Below are positions 51,918-60,628 of a stretch of 64,000 nucleotides of DNA, piece after piece (the first letter of the stretch is position 1; each line of letters begins with the position of its first letter). Source of the stretch: Phyllobacteriaceae bacterium (lineage in GTDB: Bacteria > Pseudomonadota > Alphaproteobacteria > Rhizobiales > Rhizobiaceae); NCBI GenBank assembly GCA_024742765.1, contig JANSXT010000001.1, positions 62,001 through 126,000 on the forward strand. Reading direction: 5' to 3'. The notes beneath the pieces were generated by a model, which saw only the letters and a list, made by a program, of their open reading frames with translations, had not been told where the DNA came from and searched no databases. A program made the position numbers and the translations under genes.

Positions 51918-52967
51918 ATGAAAGCGGCGCTTCTGGAACGGTTCGACGGCCCGCTGTCCGTGACTTCCGTGCCCGATCCGGTCTGCCCGGCCGATGGCGC
52001 GATTGTCGCCGTGCGCGCGTGCGGCGTCTGCCGGTCGGATCATCATGCCTGGAAGGGGCTCGACCCCGACGTCGCCCTGCCGCATGTGATGGGCCATGAA
52101 TTTGCCGGCGAGATCATCGAGGTCGGCGCCGAATGCCGCCATTTCCGCGTCGGCGACCGCGTGACGGCGCCGTTCATATTGAGCTGCGGTCATTGCGCCG
52201 ATTGCCACGCCGGACGGCAGACCATCTGCGCCGATCAGGCCGGCATCGGCTTCACCATGTGGGGCGCCTTCGCCGAGCGGATCGCGATTGCGGCCGCCGA
52301 CTTCAATCTCGTCCATCTGCCCGAGACCATGGACTTCGTGCCCGCCGCCGGCATGGGCTGCCGCGTGACCACCGCATGGCGTGCCCTGACCGACCGCGCG
52401 CGCCTTGCGCCCGGCGAGTGGCTGGTCGTGCATGGCGCGGGCGGCGTCGGCCTTTCGGCGACGTTGATCGCCACCGCGCTCGGCGCGCGGGTCCTTGCCG
52501 TCGATGTCAGCGACGAAGCGCTTTCCAAGGCCACCGAACTGGGCGCCAACGCGGTTCTAAACGTCTCAGCCATCGACGATGTGGGCGAGGCGGTGCGGGC
52601 GCTGACCGATGGCGGCGCCCATGTGTCGGTCGATGCGCTTGGCAGCGGCGTCACGTTTGCCAACTCACTCCGGTCGCTACGCAAGCTGGGCCGGCACGTC
52701 CAGGTCGGCATGCCGGTCGGCAATCATGCGACCGTGCCGCTGCCGCTGCTCGATCTGGTCTATGCGCGGCAATTGACGCTGCATGGCACGCGCGGCCTTG
52801 GCGCCCGTCAGTTCGCGCCGCTGATGGACATGATCGCCGGCGGCCGCCTCGATCCCGCCCCGCTCGTCACGCGGACCATTCCGCTCTCGGCGGCCGGCGC
52901 CGCGCTCGCCGAGATGGATGGCGGCCAGCCGGCCGGCGTGACGGTGATCGACATGGCGCTGAGTTGA
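51918..52967 (+). CDS. Zinc-dependent alcohol dehydrogenase
   Basis: A 349-residue medium-chain dehydrogenase. Catalytic zinc ligands are in VCRSDHHAW and GHEFAGEI, the structural zinc site is SCGHCADCHAGRQTIC, and the cofactor motif is HGAGGVGLSATLI. It lies 22 bases after fghA on the same strand, so it may be part of the formaldehyde/alcohol operon. The substrate is unknown; it differs from the class III enzyme at 49196. Confidence 0.88.
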   Translation: MKAALLERFDGPLSVTSVPDPVCPADGAIVAVRACGVCRSDHHAWKGLDPDVALPHVMGHEFAGEIIEVGAECRHFRVGDRVTAPFILSCGHCADCHAGRQTICADQAGIGFTMWGAFAERIAIAAADFNLVHLPETMDFVPAAGMGCRVTTAWRALTDRARLAPGEWLVVHGAGGVGLSATLIATALGARVLAVDVSDEALSKATELGANAVLNVSAIDDVGEAVRALTDGGAHVSVDALGSGVTFANSLRSLRKLGRHVQVGMPVGNHATVPLPLLDLVYARQLTLHGTRGLGARQFAPLMDMIAGGRLDPAPLVTRTIPLSAAGAALAEMDGGQPAGVTVIDMALS

Positions 52968-52988
52968 ATAGCGGCCGCCCGCCTATCG

Positions 52989-53219
52989 TCAGCAGCCGAT
53001 CTGTGCGCGGATCTGGTTGACGATCCGGCGATTGGGGCAGACATTCTCGCAAGGAATGCCGTCATTGTCGCCATCGGCGCGCGGATGGGCGCCCGAACAC
53101 CATGCGCGCACCGCCTGTTCGCAACTCCAATAATCGGTGCACCGAGCAGCTAAAGCCGTGCTGGCGGCTGTCAAGAGGATCAAGCCGGCCAGCCCGGCTG
53201 CGAGCGTTGAGCGCATCAT
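52989..53219 (-). CDS. Exported excalibur calcium-binding domain protein
   Basis: A 76-residue protein with a signal peptide (MMRSTLAAGLAGLILLTAASTALAA) and a small cysteine-rich domain: CTDYWSCEQAVRAWC, HPRADGDNDGIPCENVC. The DxDxDGxxCE pattern is the excalibur domain, a putative calcium-binding motif. Several upstream in-frame starts exist; the ATG at 53219 or 53216 fits the signal peptide. Function unknown. Confidence 0.72.
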   Translation of the reverse strand: MMRSTLAAGLAGLILLTAASTALAARCTDYWSCEQAVRAWCSGAHPRADGDNDGIPCENVCPNRRIVNQIRAQIGC

Positions 53220-53321
53220 CGGCCTGCTCCGTGCGATATTCACGACCTCGCACCTTTGCACGGGCCGTGCAGGTAGGGCCACAGCCGGCATGCAACCGAT
53301 GATTGCCGCAGGCGCGCCCAC

Positions 53322-55046
53322 TCACATGTTCGGATAGACCGGGCCTTCGCCGCCCTGCGGCACCGTCCAGTTGATGTTCTGGTTGGGGTCCTTGATGTCG
53401 CAGGTCTTGCAGTGGACGCAGTTTTGCGCGTTGATCTGAAAGCGCGCCGCATCGTCCGCCGTCCGCTCGGCGCCATCGCCGATCGTGTCGCCATCGGCAT
53501 TGAGCCATTCATAGACACCGGCGGGGCAATAGCGCCAGGACGGGCCGGCATAGTCGGCATATTCGGAGCGCTTCTGCAGCGCATCGTCCTGCACCTTCAG
53601 ATGCACCGGCTGGTCTTCCTCGTGATTGGTGTTGGACAGGAACACCGAGGAGAGACGATCGAACGAAATCTCGCCGTCCGGCTTGGGATAGGCGAGCGGC
53701 TTGTGCTTTGAGGCCGGCTCGGTCGCTTCATGGTCCGCCTTGCCGTGGCCCAGCGTCCCCAGCGGCGACCAGCCGCCGGTCAACTGGTTGATCCACATGT
53801 CGACGCCGCCAATGCCGACGCCCAGCATCGTGCCGAAGCGCGACCAGAGCGGCTTGACGTTGCGCACCTTTTTGAGGTCGTGGCCGATCGGCCCGTCGCG
53901 CCACTCCGCCTCATAGGCATCAAGCGCGTCATCATGGGCACGGCCAGAGGCGAGCGCTTCGGCGGTCTTTTCGGCGGCCAGCATGCCCGACAGCATCGCA
54001 TTGTGCGAACCCTTGATGCGCGGCACGTTGACGAAGCCGGCGGAGCAGCCGATCAGCGCGCCGCCCGGGAACGAGACCTTCGGCACCGACTGCCAGCCGC
54101 CCTCGGTGATCGCGCGCGCGCCGTAGGAGATGCGTTTGCCGCCTTCGAACGTCTCGCGAATGCGCGGATGCGTCTTGAAGCGCTGAAACTCCTCGAACGG
54201 CTTCAGATAGGGGTTCTTGTAGTTGAGGTGGACCACGAAGCCGACCGCCACCTGATTGTCTTCGAGGTGATAGAGGAAGGAGCCACCGCCGGTCCTGTTG
54301 CCGAGCGGCCAGCCGAACGAATGCTGCACGAGGCCGGGCTTGTGCTTTTCGGGCGCCACCTGCCAGAGTTCCTTGAGGCCGATGCCGAACTTGCCGGGCT
54401 CCTTGCCTTCGTTGAGCACGAACTTGCCGATGAGCTGCTTGGCGAGCGAGCCGCGCACGCCTTCGCCGATCAGCACATATTTGCCGTGCAACTCCATGCC
54501 CCGCGCGAACATCGCCGTCGGCTCGCCGTCACGACCAATGCCCATATCGCCCGTGGCGACGCCCTTGACCGCGCCATCCTCGTCATAGACCAGTTCGGCG
54601 GCGGCAAAGCCGGGATAGATTTCGACCCCCAGAGCCTCGGCGCGGGCGCCCAGCCAGCGGCACACATTGCCCAGCGAGGCGATGTAGTTGCCGTGATTGT
54701 TCATCAGCGGCGGCATCATGAAATTGGGCAGACGCACGCCGCCCGCCGGGCCGAGATAGAGGAAATGGTCGTCGGTGACGGGCGTCTTGAGCGGCTGGTC
54801 CGGGTCGTCGCGCCAGTCGGGGATCAGCGTGTCGAGGCCGACCGGGTCGATCACCGCGCCCGACAGGATATGCGCTCCCACCTCGGCACCCTTTTCGAGG
54901 ACGACGACGGAAATGGTCTCGTCGATCTGCTTGAGCCGGATCGCCGCGGCAAGCCCCGCCGGCCCCGCGCCGACGATGACGACGTCGAATTCCATCGACT
55001 CCCGCGGTTCGTTCCTGGGATCGTCCGCCCCGTTGGCTTCGCTCAT
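53322..55046 (-). CDS. Electron transfer flavoprotein-ubiquinone oxidoreductase
   Basis: A 574-residue membrane-associated flavoprotein that passes electrons from ETF (fed by acyl-CoA dehydrogenases and other flavin dehydrogenases) to ubiquinone. The FAD-binding motif VVIVGAGPAGLAAAIRLK lies near the N-terminus, and the 4Fe-4S ferredoxin-like site is CVHCKTCDIKDPNQNI near the C-terminus, with an earlier Cys in YCPAGVYEW. ATG 55046 is chosen with GGAGG six bases upstream; ATG 55049 is directly before it. An ACGT-type palindrome lies about 150 bases upstream. Confidence 0.95.
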   Translation of the reverse strand: MSEANGADDPRNEPRESMEFDVVIVGAGPAGLAAAIRLKQIDETISVVVLEKGAEVGAHILSGAVIDPVGLDTLIPDWRDDPDQPLKTPVTDDHFLYLGPAGGVRLPNFMMPPLMNNHGNYIASLGNVCRWLGARAEALGVEIYPGFAAAELVYDEDGAVKGVATGDMGIGRDGEPTAMFARGMELHGKYVLIGEGVRGSLAKQLIGKFVLNEGKEPGKFGIGLKELWQVAPEKHKPGLVQHSFGWPLGNRTGGGSFLYHLEDNQVAVGFVVHLNYKNPYLKPFEEFQRFKTHPRIRETFEGGKRISYGARAITEGGWQSVPKVSFPGGALIGCSAGFVNVPRIKGSHNAMLSGMLAAEKTAEALASGRAHDDALDAYEAEWRDGPIGHDLKKVRNVKPLWSRFGTMLGVGIGGVDMWINQLTGGWSPLGTLGHGKADHEATEPASKHKPLAYPKPDGEISFDRLSSVFLSNTNHEEDQPVHLKVQDDALQKRSEYADYAGPSWRYCPAGVYEWLNADGDTIGDGAERTADDAARFQINAQNCVHCKTCDIKDPNQNINWTVPQGGEGPVYPNM

Positions 55047-55191
55047 CATTGTCCTCCGGTCGCACGTGCCGTCATCATTCAAATGCCGGCCGCGTTCTTT
55101 CTTGTGGGTCCGCTGCGGGCAATTAGCCCGCGCGCGCCCGATCGAGCAAGATGCACCGGCACGGAAGCCGGCATCCATGGTATTTTCGTAA

Positions 55192-55219
55192 TTTACTTTG
55201 ACGTAAACGTCAATAAATG
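55192..55219. promoter_or_regulatory. Promoter with an ACGT-type palindromic operator
   Basis: TTGACGT-AA-ACGTCAA (55198-55213) is a perfect inverted repeat. On the plus strand it exactly fills the 16-base space between TTTACT (55192-55197) and TAAATG (55214-55219), which look like -35 and -10 boxes. The palindrome resembles sites reported for LiuR, a MerR-family regulator of branched-chain amino acid and acyl-CoA breakdown, which would fit control of the divergent ETF-QO gene. This link is inference. Confidence 0.5.
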
Positions 55220-55306
55220 AGGAATGCGGCGGAACCTGTCTTTTGGCGAGGGCCGACTTGCGTTATCGAGCCCTATCGGCTCGCGGCCGGATGGAGAGGT
55301 ATCGAC

Positions 55307-56050
55307 GTGGATTTTGGCGGATCGTTCACGGACCGTTTGTTTGACCGGGCCGGTTTCCAACAGGGCGCGCGGGCGCTGGATGTTGGATGTGGGACGGGCG
55401 ATGTCACATTGCGGCTGGCCCGGAAACTCGGTGCCGAGGGGCGCGCCATCGGCATGGACCTGAACGGTTCGGCGCTCGATGTCGCCCGCCAGCGAGCGGC
55501 CGATGAAGGCTTGCACAATGTCACATTTGTCGAGCGCGACCTTCAGCATCTGGGTCAGGAGGAGCAACCGTTCGACATCATCACATGCCGCCGCGTTTTG
55601 ATGTATCTGCCCGATCAGGTGGCGGCGGCGAAATCGATCCATGCGGCACTTCGCCCCGGTGGCCTTTTTGTCGTACAGGAACATGACGCCACGATCATGC
55701 AATCGAACCAAACGCTGCCGCTTTATGAGAAGGCGCGATCATGGATATGGGACACGGTCCGGGCAGAAGGCGCAAACATCGGGACAGGCTTTGACCTCTA
55801 CGGGATTTTGGCAGCCGCCGGCTTTTCTGACATTGATATTTCGGCCGAAGCGATCGTGGTGACGCCGACGCAGGCGGGACACACGGCGGCGATCGTCGAC
55901 GCCATGGCGGAGCGGATCGTGGCGGCCGGTGTTGCGACCCGAGCCGAGATGGAAGTCGAGACCCTCGAAGAACGTTTGATCGAAGAACGCCGAGCCTTTT
56001 CGGCGACGACGGTCGGGGAAATGATGTTCGGTGCCATCGCGCGGGCATAG
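55307..56050 (+). CDS. Class I SAM-dependent methyltransferase
   Basis: A 247-residue methyltransferase from GTG 55307. SAM-binding motif I is ALDVGCGTGDVTL, the acidic loop is IGMDLNGS, and the motif around VTFVERDLQHLG and FDIITCRRVLMYLPD follows. The substrate is unknown. GTG 55307 is preferred since a GAGAGG site lies about seven bases before it, while ATG 55217 would overlap the -10 box of the upstream promoter. It is divergent from the ETF-QO gene. Confidence 0.78.
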   Translation: MDFGGSFTDRLFDRAGFQQGARALDVGCGTGDVTLRLARKLGAEGRAIGMDLNGSALDVARQRAADEGLHNVTFVERDLQHLGQEEQPFDIITCRRVLMYLPDQVAAAKSIHAALRPGGLFVVQEHDATIMQSNQTLPLYEKARSWIWDTVRAEGANIGTGFDLYGILAAAGFSDIDISAEAIVVTPTQAGHTAAIVDAMAERIVAAGVATRAEMEVETLEERLIEERRAFSATTVGEMMFGAIARA

Positions 56051-56299
56051 GCCCTCACCGTGGCCTGCACCGGCATCAGGTTGCCGAGCGCGTCGGGGGT
56101 CGGAACCGGCGCTCCAATCCTCCTTGCCGCACCAACGCTTCCGGCCTAGCATGCGCCCATGATGATGAATGTCACATCGCTGGTTGAGGGCGGCCGGGCC
56201 ATCGGCGCGCCCTATGGCAAGGCGCAGGAATGGTGGCCGCCGCCCGCGCGCTGATCGCCGCGCACGCCACGATCACCCATTCATCAGACTGGAACTGCC

Positions 56300-57430
56300 A
56301 TGACAATCACCGACCTTGCGGTCCTGCCCGGCATGCTCGCCGTGACCTGGACCGATGGAACCCTGACGCGCTACCCGACGATCTGGCTGCGCGACAATTG
56401 CCCTTCGGGCCTGCATCCACAGACGCAGGAACGCACGCTCGATCTTCTTTCGCTCGACCACAGCCCCGAACTGGTCGCCGCCGAGCGCTCCGGCCCCCAC
56501 ATCGGGCTGCGCTATGCTGACGGCCATCTAAGCACCATGCCGGTTGCCTTTCTCGACGCCCACCGGCCCGGCATGGCCGCCGCAGACGCCGCCGCGCTGC
56601 CGGCAACGCTGTGGCGCGCCGATCTGGGGGCGGCGGGTATTCCCCGACACGGCGCGCGGGCCATCCTCGCCGACGATGCGGCGCTGCACGCCTGGCTGGC
56701 CGACACCGCCGCGTTTGGCCTGTCGATTGTCGAGGGCCTCGACGACCGCGTGTCGGCGGGCACCGACATTGCCGGACGGATCGGCTTTCTGCGCCGGACC
56801 AATTTCGGCACGACCTTCGAAGTGGTCAGCAAGCCCGACCCCAACAATCTGGCCTATACGTCGGTGGCCCTGCCGCTGCACACCGATCTGCCCAACCAGG
56901 AAGTGCCGCCGGGCTACCAGTTCCTGCATTGCCTGGCGAACGAGGCTCAAGGCGGCGGTTCGGTCTTTGCCGACGGTTTTGCCATCGCCGCCGATCTGCG
57001 CGCCGGCGATCCCGAGGCTTTCCGCCTGCTCAGCGAGATCGCCATCCCGTTCCGCTTTCACGATGAGGGAACCGACATCAGCGTGCGCCAGCCGGTGCTC
57101 ACGCTGGACGGCAAGGGCGATCTGATCGAGGTCCGGTTCAATGCCCATATTGCCGGCGTGTTCGACATGCCGTCCGACCAGATGCCGGCCTATTACGGCG
57201 CCTACCGCGCCTTCATGGCGCGCACCCGCGACCCCGCCTACCGGCTGACGCTCAAGCTGAAGGCCGGAGAAATGGTCGTCTTCGACAATCGCCGCGTGCT
57301 GCACGGGCGCGAGGCGTTCGATCCGTCGACCGGCCACCGGCACCTGCATGGCTGCTATGTGGACCGGGGCGAATTCGCCTCGCGCCTGCGCGTTCTGGCC
57401 CGCGGGCGCACGGAGGCCGCCGCGGCCTGA
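56300..57430 (+). CDS. Gamma-butyrobetaine hydroxylase-like dioxygenase (TauD/TfdA family)
   Basis: A 376-residue Fe(II)/2-oxoglutarate dioxygenase. The N-terminal domain (IWLRDNCPSG and HIGLRYADG) is the zinc-binding DUF971-like part of gamma-butyrobetaine hydroxylases. The catalytic domain has HxD in LHTDLPNQE and the distal His in RRVLHGRE, with Arg nearby. It may act on carnitine precursors or related betaines; the true substrate is uncertain. The 249 bases upstream (56051-56299) hold no clear gene, only a doubtful 31-codon frame at 56159-56254. Confidence 0.83.
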   Translation: MTITDLAVLPGMLAVTWTDGTLTRYPTIWLRDNCPSGLHPQTQERTLDLLSLDHSPELVAAERSGPHIGLRYADGHLSTMPVAFLDAHRPGMAAADAAALPATLWRADLGAAGIPRHGARAILADDAALHAWLADTAAFGLSIVEGLDDRVSAGTDIAGRIGFLRRTNFGTTFEVVSKPDPNNLAYTSVALPLHTDLPNQEVPPGYQFLHCLANEAQGGGSVFADGFAIAADLRAGDPEAFRLLSEIAIPFRFHDEGTDISVRQPVLTLDGKGDLIEVRFNAHIAGVFDMPSDQMPAYYGAYRAFMARTRDPAYRLTLKLKAGEMVVFDNRRVLHGREAFDPSTGHRHLHGCYVDRGEFASRLRVLARGRTEAAAA

Positions 57431-57479
57431 GCGGGACGGGCCAACCCGCGAACGCCGGAGCTGAGCCGTCGCCGGCGGC

Positions 57480-57833
57480 TCAGATCTCCGACACCATCTG
57501 GAAACCGCCATAGATCAGCCGCTTGCCGTCGAACGGCATCGGGCTCTGGTCTTCCTGCATGCGCGGATCGGCGAAGACCTTTTCCATGCCGGCATCGCGC
57601 GTCGCCTTGTCCGGCCACAGCACCCACGAGAAAACCACCGTTTCGCCCTCTTGCGCCTTCACCGCCATGGCAAACGAGGTCACCTCACCGTCGGGCACAT
57701 CGTCGCCCCAGCAATCGATGACCGCCAGTGCGCCATGATTTTTGAAGACGGGACCGGTTGCCTTGGCGTGATCGATAAAGGCTTGTCTGTTGTCGTTGGG
57801 CACGGCGGCGACAAACCCGTCCACATAAGCCAT
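57480..57833 (-). CDS. DUF1428 family protein
   Basis: A 117-residue protein. MAYVDGFVAAVPNDNRQAFIDHA opens it and MPFDGKRLIYGGFQMV closes it, both typical of DUF1428, a dimeric alpha-beta barrel family of unknown function. ATG 57833 has a GGGAG site upstream, so it is preferred over the start 25 codons earlier. It converges on the dioxygenase gene. Confidence 0.88.
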   Translation of the reverse strand: MAYVDGFVAAVPNDNRQAFIDHAKATGPVFKNHGALAVIDCWGDDVPDGEVTSFAMAVKAQEGETVVFSWVLWPDKATRDAGMEKVFADPRMQEDQSPMPFDGKRLIYGGFQMVSEI

Positions 57834-58129
57834 GGCTTTTTCTCCCGTTGCGTTCGCGTCGGGCGGCAGCCTAGGGGCCACCCATGACGGCGGCAAGACG
57901 AGGGGCAAGCGCCTGCCGCTTATGCCTGCTTGTCCCTGGCGAACCGGTCAGCCGGTGGGCGGCGATGCCAGTCGGTCCGAGGGATGCTTGCGAGCCTCGT
58001 GAAGTATTCGGTTAATATTTTGGCGTTTATCATCTTAAAGGGAAAATGGTCTCCTCAACGGAAGGCAAGACCCAACCGAGAACAGGCGCTCTTGTCTTGA
58101 TCTGCACGTCGATCTGAAAGGCCAGCGAA

Positions 58130-58786
58130 ATGTTCACATCCAATGTTTCGATCACCAGCCGCGATGGTCATGCGCCCCTCGTCTCGACCGCTGGAAAGAC
58201 CGTGTCGCTTGATCAACTGACGGCCGGGACCGGCGTTTCCGGATCGGCCATGGGCGCCGATCCGCTGTCGCCGGCGGCGCGCGACGCGATGAGCCGCATA
58301 TTCGATCTGGTCGCGCAGATGGAGGGGCGTGCGCCCAAAGCTGATAGGGACTCGACGCAGATTGAGATCGAAAAGAGCCAAAGAGCAGGCCGCGAGGCGC
58401 TCGCGGACAAAGCCATGCGCGCGTCTATGACGAAGGATGACGCCATGCGGTATCTGTTGTCCGACGATTTTTCACGGCACCTTGGCACAAGTATGGGAGA
58501 GCAGGCAGCGCAGATGCGCGCGGCCGTCGCCAACGGCACGGCGACGATCATCGATCTCGAAGAGAAGGGCGTGCGCTCCGAGGTGACATACACCGTCCAC
58601 TTCAACGAATATGGCGGTTATCGCGGCGGCAGCCGGGTGTCCGACACTGACATCGAAGCATATCGCCGGTTCCGCGAAGACAACTCTATCCGCCACCCGG
58701 ACGGCACGATGACCGACAGGACGACGGGACAAAACGCAGCATACTTCACCGTTGGCCCGGTGCAGCTCTATGTGACATGGCCATAG
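58130..58786 (+). CDS. Hypothetical protein (218 aa)
   Basis: I do not recognise this 218-residue protein. It is hydrophilic with no signal peptide or membrane segment. The middle is helical and charged (EIEKSQRAGREALADKAMRAS). The C-terminal third has a repeated Gly/Tyr/Arg texture (NEYGGYRGGSRVSDTDIEAY) that ends in VQLYVTWP. AAAGG lies before the ATG. The 296 bases upstream (57834-58129) contain an AT-rich stretch at about 58000-58045 that probably holds its promoter, and nothing else clear. The base composition is lower in GC than the surrounding core genes. Confidence 0.6.
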   Translation: MFTSNVSITSRDGHAPLVSTAGKTVSLDQLTAGTGVSGSAMGADPLSPAARDAMSRIFDLVAQMEGRAPKADRDSTQIEIEKSQRAGREALADKAMRASMTKDDAMRYLLSDDFSRHLGTSMGEQAAQMRAAVANGTATIIDLEEKGVRSEVTYTVHFNEYGGYRGGSRVSDTDIEAYRRFREDNSIRHPDGTMTDRTTGQNAAYFTVGPVQLYVTWP

Positions 58787-58803
58787 GGGATGGCAGCGGA
58801 CCA

Positions 58804-58830
58804 AGGTGCCGACCGTTTCAATCGGCACCT
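58804..58830. terminator. Stem-loop between convergent genes
   Basis: AGGTGCCGA at 58804-58812 pairs perfectly with TCGGCACCT at 58822-58830 around nine bases. It lies between the convergent genes at 58130 and 58848, so it likely serves as a shared terminator, although no T-run follows on either side. Confidence 0.5.
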
Positions 58831-58847
58831 GGCATGTCGAGCCCGCT

Positions 58848-59294
58848 TTAGAAATCCATGTTGGCGTCGGCAATCACGTCATCAATGACGATGTTCGCCG
58901 ATCCCTCGTTGCATTGCGGCGAACTGCCCGTGCCCACCGAGCGCAGGAAACTGAAGCTTGTGATGTCATCGGGCGCACCTCCGGACATGGTCACCCGCAA
59001 GGTCAGGCGGCACCTTCTGCTGAAAGTCCCATACTCGACGATGATCAGTGCCGACGATGAACTGGGGTTGAGATCGAACACGATTTCTTCCGAATCATTC
59101 GCGCCGATACTGGGAAAAGAGGAAGGACACGTTGCACCAATGCATGTGGCCGAGCCGCGCTTTGAGATTGTCGAGCCACCGTCATTTGCCAGCGTGAAAC
59201 GCACTTCCGGTCCCGCCGCCGCTGCGGACATGCCGGTTAGTGAAAGCGCGGCGCCCATGGCGGCTGCAAGGCATTTGGTCGTCATCTTTCTCAT
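58848..59294 (-). CDS. Exported hypothetical protein with four cysteines
   Basis: A 148-residue protein with a signal peptide (MTTKCLAAAMGAALSLTGMSAAAAG, preceded by MRK) and a mature beta-rich domain. Four cysteines (ATCIGATC, RRCRL and PQCNEG) could form two disulfides. No known domain was seen. A strong AAAGGAG site lies before the ATG. Lower in GC than its neighbours. The 214 bases upstream (59295-59508) hold a short hairpin near 59350-59370 and otherwise nothing I can assign. Confidence 0.6.
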   Translation of the reverse strand: MRKMTTKCLAAAMGAALSLTGMSAAAAGPEVRFTLANDGGSTISKRGSATCIGATCPSSFPSIGANDSEEIVFDLNPSSSSALIIVEYGTFSRRCRLTLRVTMSGGAPDDITSFSFLRSVGTGSSPQCNEGSANIVIDDVIADANMDF

Positions 59295-59508
59295 GATGTT
59301 CTCCTTTGATCGCTTCGGTCAGTTGGATGGTTTTTTCGGCTGCTGTGGCCGAATCCCGCGTGCCTTGGCACACGCGACGCCGAAACGATAAGGCAGGCGG
59401 AGGGCGGTTGGATAAGTTCGCGGGCGCGCGGATCGGACGGCGGCGCGTCTGATCATCTCTCTCGACGGCTTGGGTGGCTGCTTGCGACGCTGTCTCGGCG
59501 CCCGCAGC

Positions 59509-59961
59509 TTACGCCCGCTCGTCCTTGGGGGAGCCCATCACTACATAGGTGGTGATCGCGCGCACCTGCGGGATGGCGCCCAGAACATCGGCGTGGAACT
59601 GCTTGTAGGCGGCGATGTCGGCCACCTCGACGCGCAGCAGATATTCGATCAGCCCTGTCACATTGTGGCATTCGCGCACCTGCGGCACATGCGCCACGGC
59701 GCGCTCGAACGCGTCCTGGGCGGCCTTGGAATGGTCCGCCAGCCCGATGCCGACATAGGCGGTGAAGGCCTGTCCCAGTTGCGTCCGGTCGATCACCGCC
59801 CGATAGCCGCTGATCACCCCGGATCGCTCAAGCTCCTGGACCCGGCGCAGACAGGCCGACGGCGACAGGTTCACACGCGCGGCCAAATCGATGTTGCTGA
59901 TCCGGCCGTCTGTCGAAAGAACGCGCAATATTTCTTCGCTTTTTGCGTCGATTGCCTTCAT
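59509..59961 (-). CDS. Lrp/AsnC family transcriptional regulator
   Basis: A 150-residue regulator. The helix-turn-helix is DAKSEEILRVLSTDGRISNIDLAARVNLSPSACLRRVQEL, split as the usual Lrp N-terminal domain, and the C-terminal ligand domain has GYRAVIDRTQLGQAFTAYVGIGL and VTGLIEYLLRVEV. ATG 59961 (MKAIDAK) fits the family start. It is divergent from the LysE-type exporter across a 73-base gap, the standard arrangement in which Lrp-type regulators control amino-acid export. Confidence 0.9.
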   Translation of the reverse strand: MKAIDAKSEEILRVLSTDGRISNIDLAARVNLSPSACLRRVQELERSGVISGYRAVIDRTQLGQAFTAYVGIGLADHSKAAQDAFERAVAHVPQVRECHNVTGLIEYLLRVEVADIAAYKQFHADVLGAIPQVRAITTYVVMGSPKDERA

Positions 59962-60034
59962 CGATTGCACATATTGCCGGAAATTGCCCAATAAAGAAAG
60001 CACATTGCGCGCCAATTGGCTGCATGATTGTGCG

Positions 60035-60628
60035 ATGAACGCCGAATTGCTCGCAGCTCTGGCCACCTTCGCCTTCGTCTCGTCGATCACGCCGGGGCCG
60101 AACAATCTGATGCTCCTTGCGTCGGGTGCCAATTTCGGCATCGTCCGCACGATCCCGCACATGCTGGGCATCGGCATCGGCTTTACGGTGATGATCGTGC
60201 TCGTCGGCGTCGGGCTGATCCAGGTCTTCGATGCCGTGCCGGTCAGCCATACGATCCTCAAGATCGTCTCGGTCGCCTATCTTCTCTGGCTCGCCTGGAA
60301 AATCGCCAATGCCGGCGCGCCGCAAGGGGGCGAGGCGCAGGGCACGCCGATGACCTTCCTGCAGGCGGCGGCGTTTCAGTGGGTCAACCCTAAGGCCTGG
60401 ACCATGGCGCTGACGGCGATCACCATCTACGCGCCCGACCGCAGCCTGACGGCGATCGCACTGGTCGCGCTGATTTTCGGCATGATCAACCTGCCTTCCG
60501 TCAGCACTTGGACGCTGATCGGCCAGCAGATGCAGCGTTTCCTGACCGATGCGAGCCGCCTGCGCGCCTTCAACTGGACCATGGCGGTGCTGCTGGTCGC
60601 ATCGCTCTGGCCGGTGCTGGCGGGTTAG
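60035..60628 (+). CDS. LysE/RhtB family amino-acid exporter
   Basis: A 197-residue membrane protein with about six hydrophobic segments. SSITPGPNNLMLLASGANFGI is the LysE/RhtB signature near residues 16-36, and FQWVNPKAWTMALTAIT is conserved near residue 115. It exports an amino acid, probably when the Lrp-type regulator opposite detects it. The stop codon overlaps that of the convergent MFS gene. Confidence 0.92.
   Translation: MNAELLAALATFAFVSSITPGPNNLMLLASGANFGIVRTIPHMLGIGIGFTVMIVLVGVGLIQVFDAVPVSHTILKIVSVAYLLWLAWKIANAGAPQGGEAQGTPMTFLQAAAFQWVNPKAWTMALTAITIYAPDRSLTAIALVALIFGMINLPSVSTWTLIGQQMQRFLTDASRLRAFNWTMAVLLVASLWPVLAG

Noticed and set aside
55217-55219. ATG 55217 as the start of the methyltransferase.
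   Set aside because: It has no ribosome site and lies in the -10 region of a promoter-like element. GTG 55307 has a good ribosome site and retains the whole SAM-binding domain.
53730-55220. A plus-strand open frame opposite the ETF-QO gene.
   Set aside because: It is the antisense shadow of a well-recognised gene with FAD and 4Fe-4S motifs.
56159-56254. A 31-codon frame before the dioxygenase gene.
   Set aside because: It starts with three Met codons and has no ribosome site or recognisable feature. It may be a chance frame.
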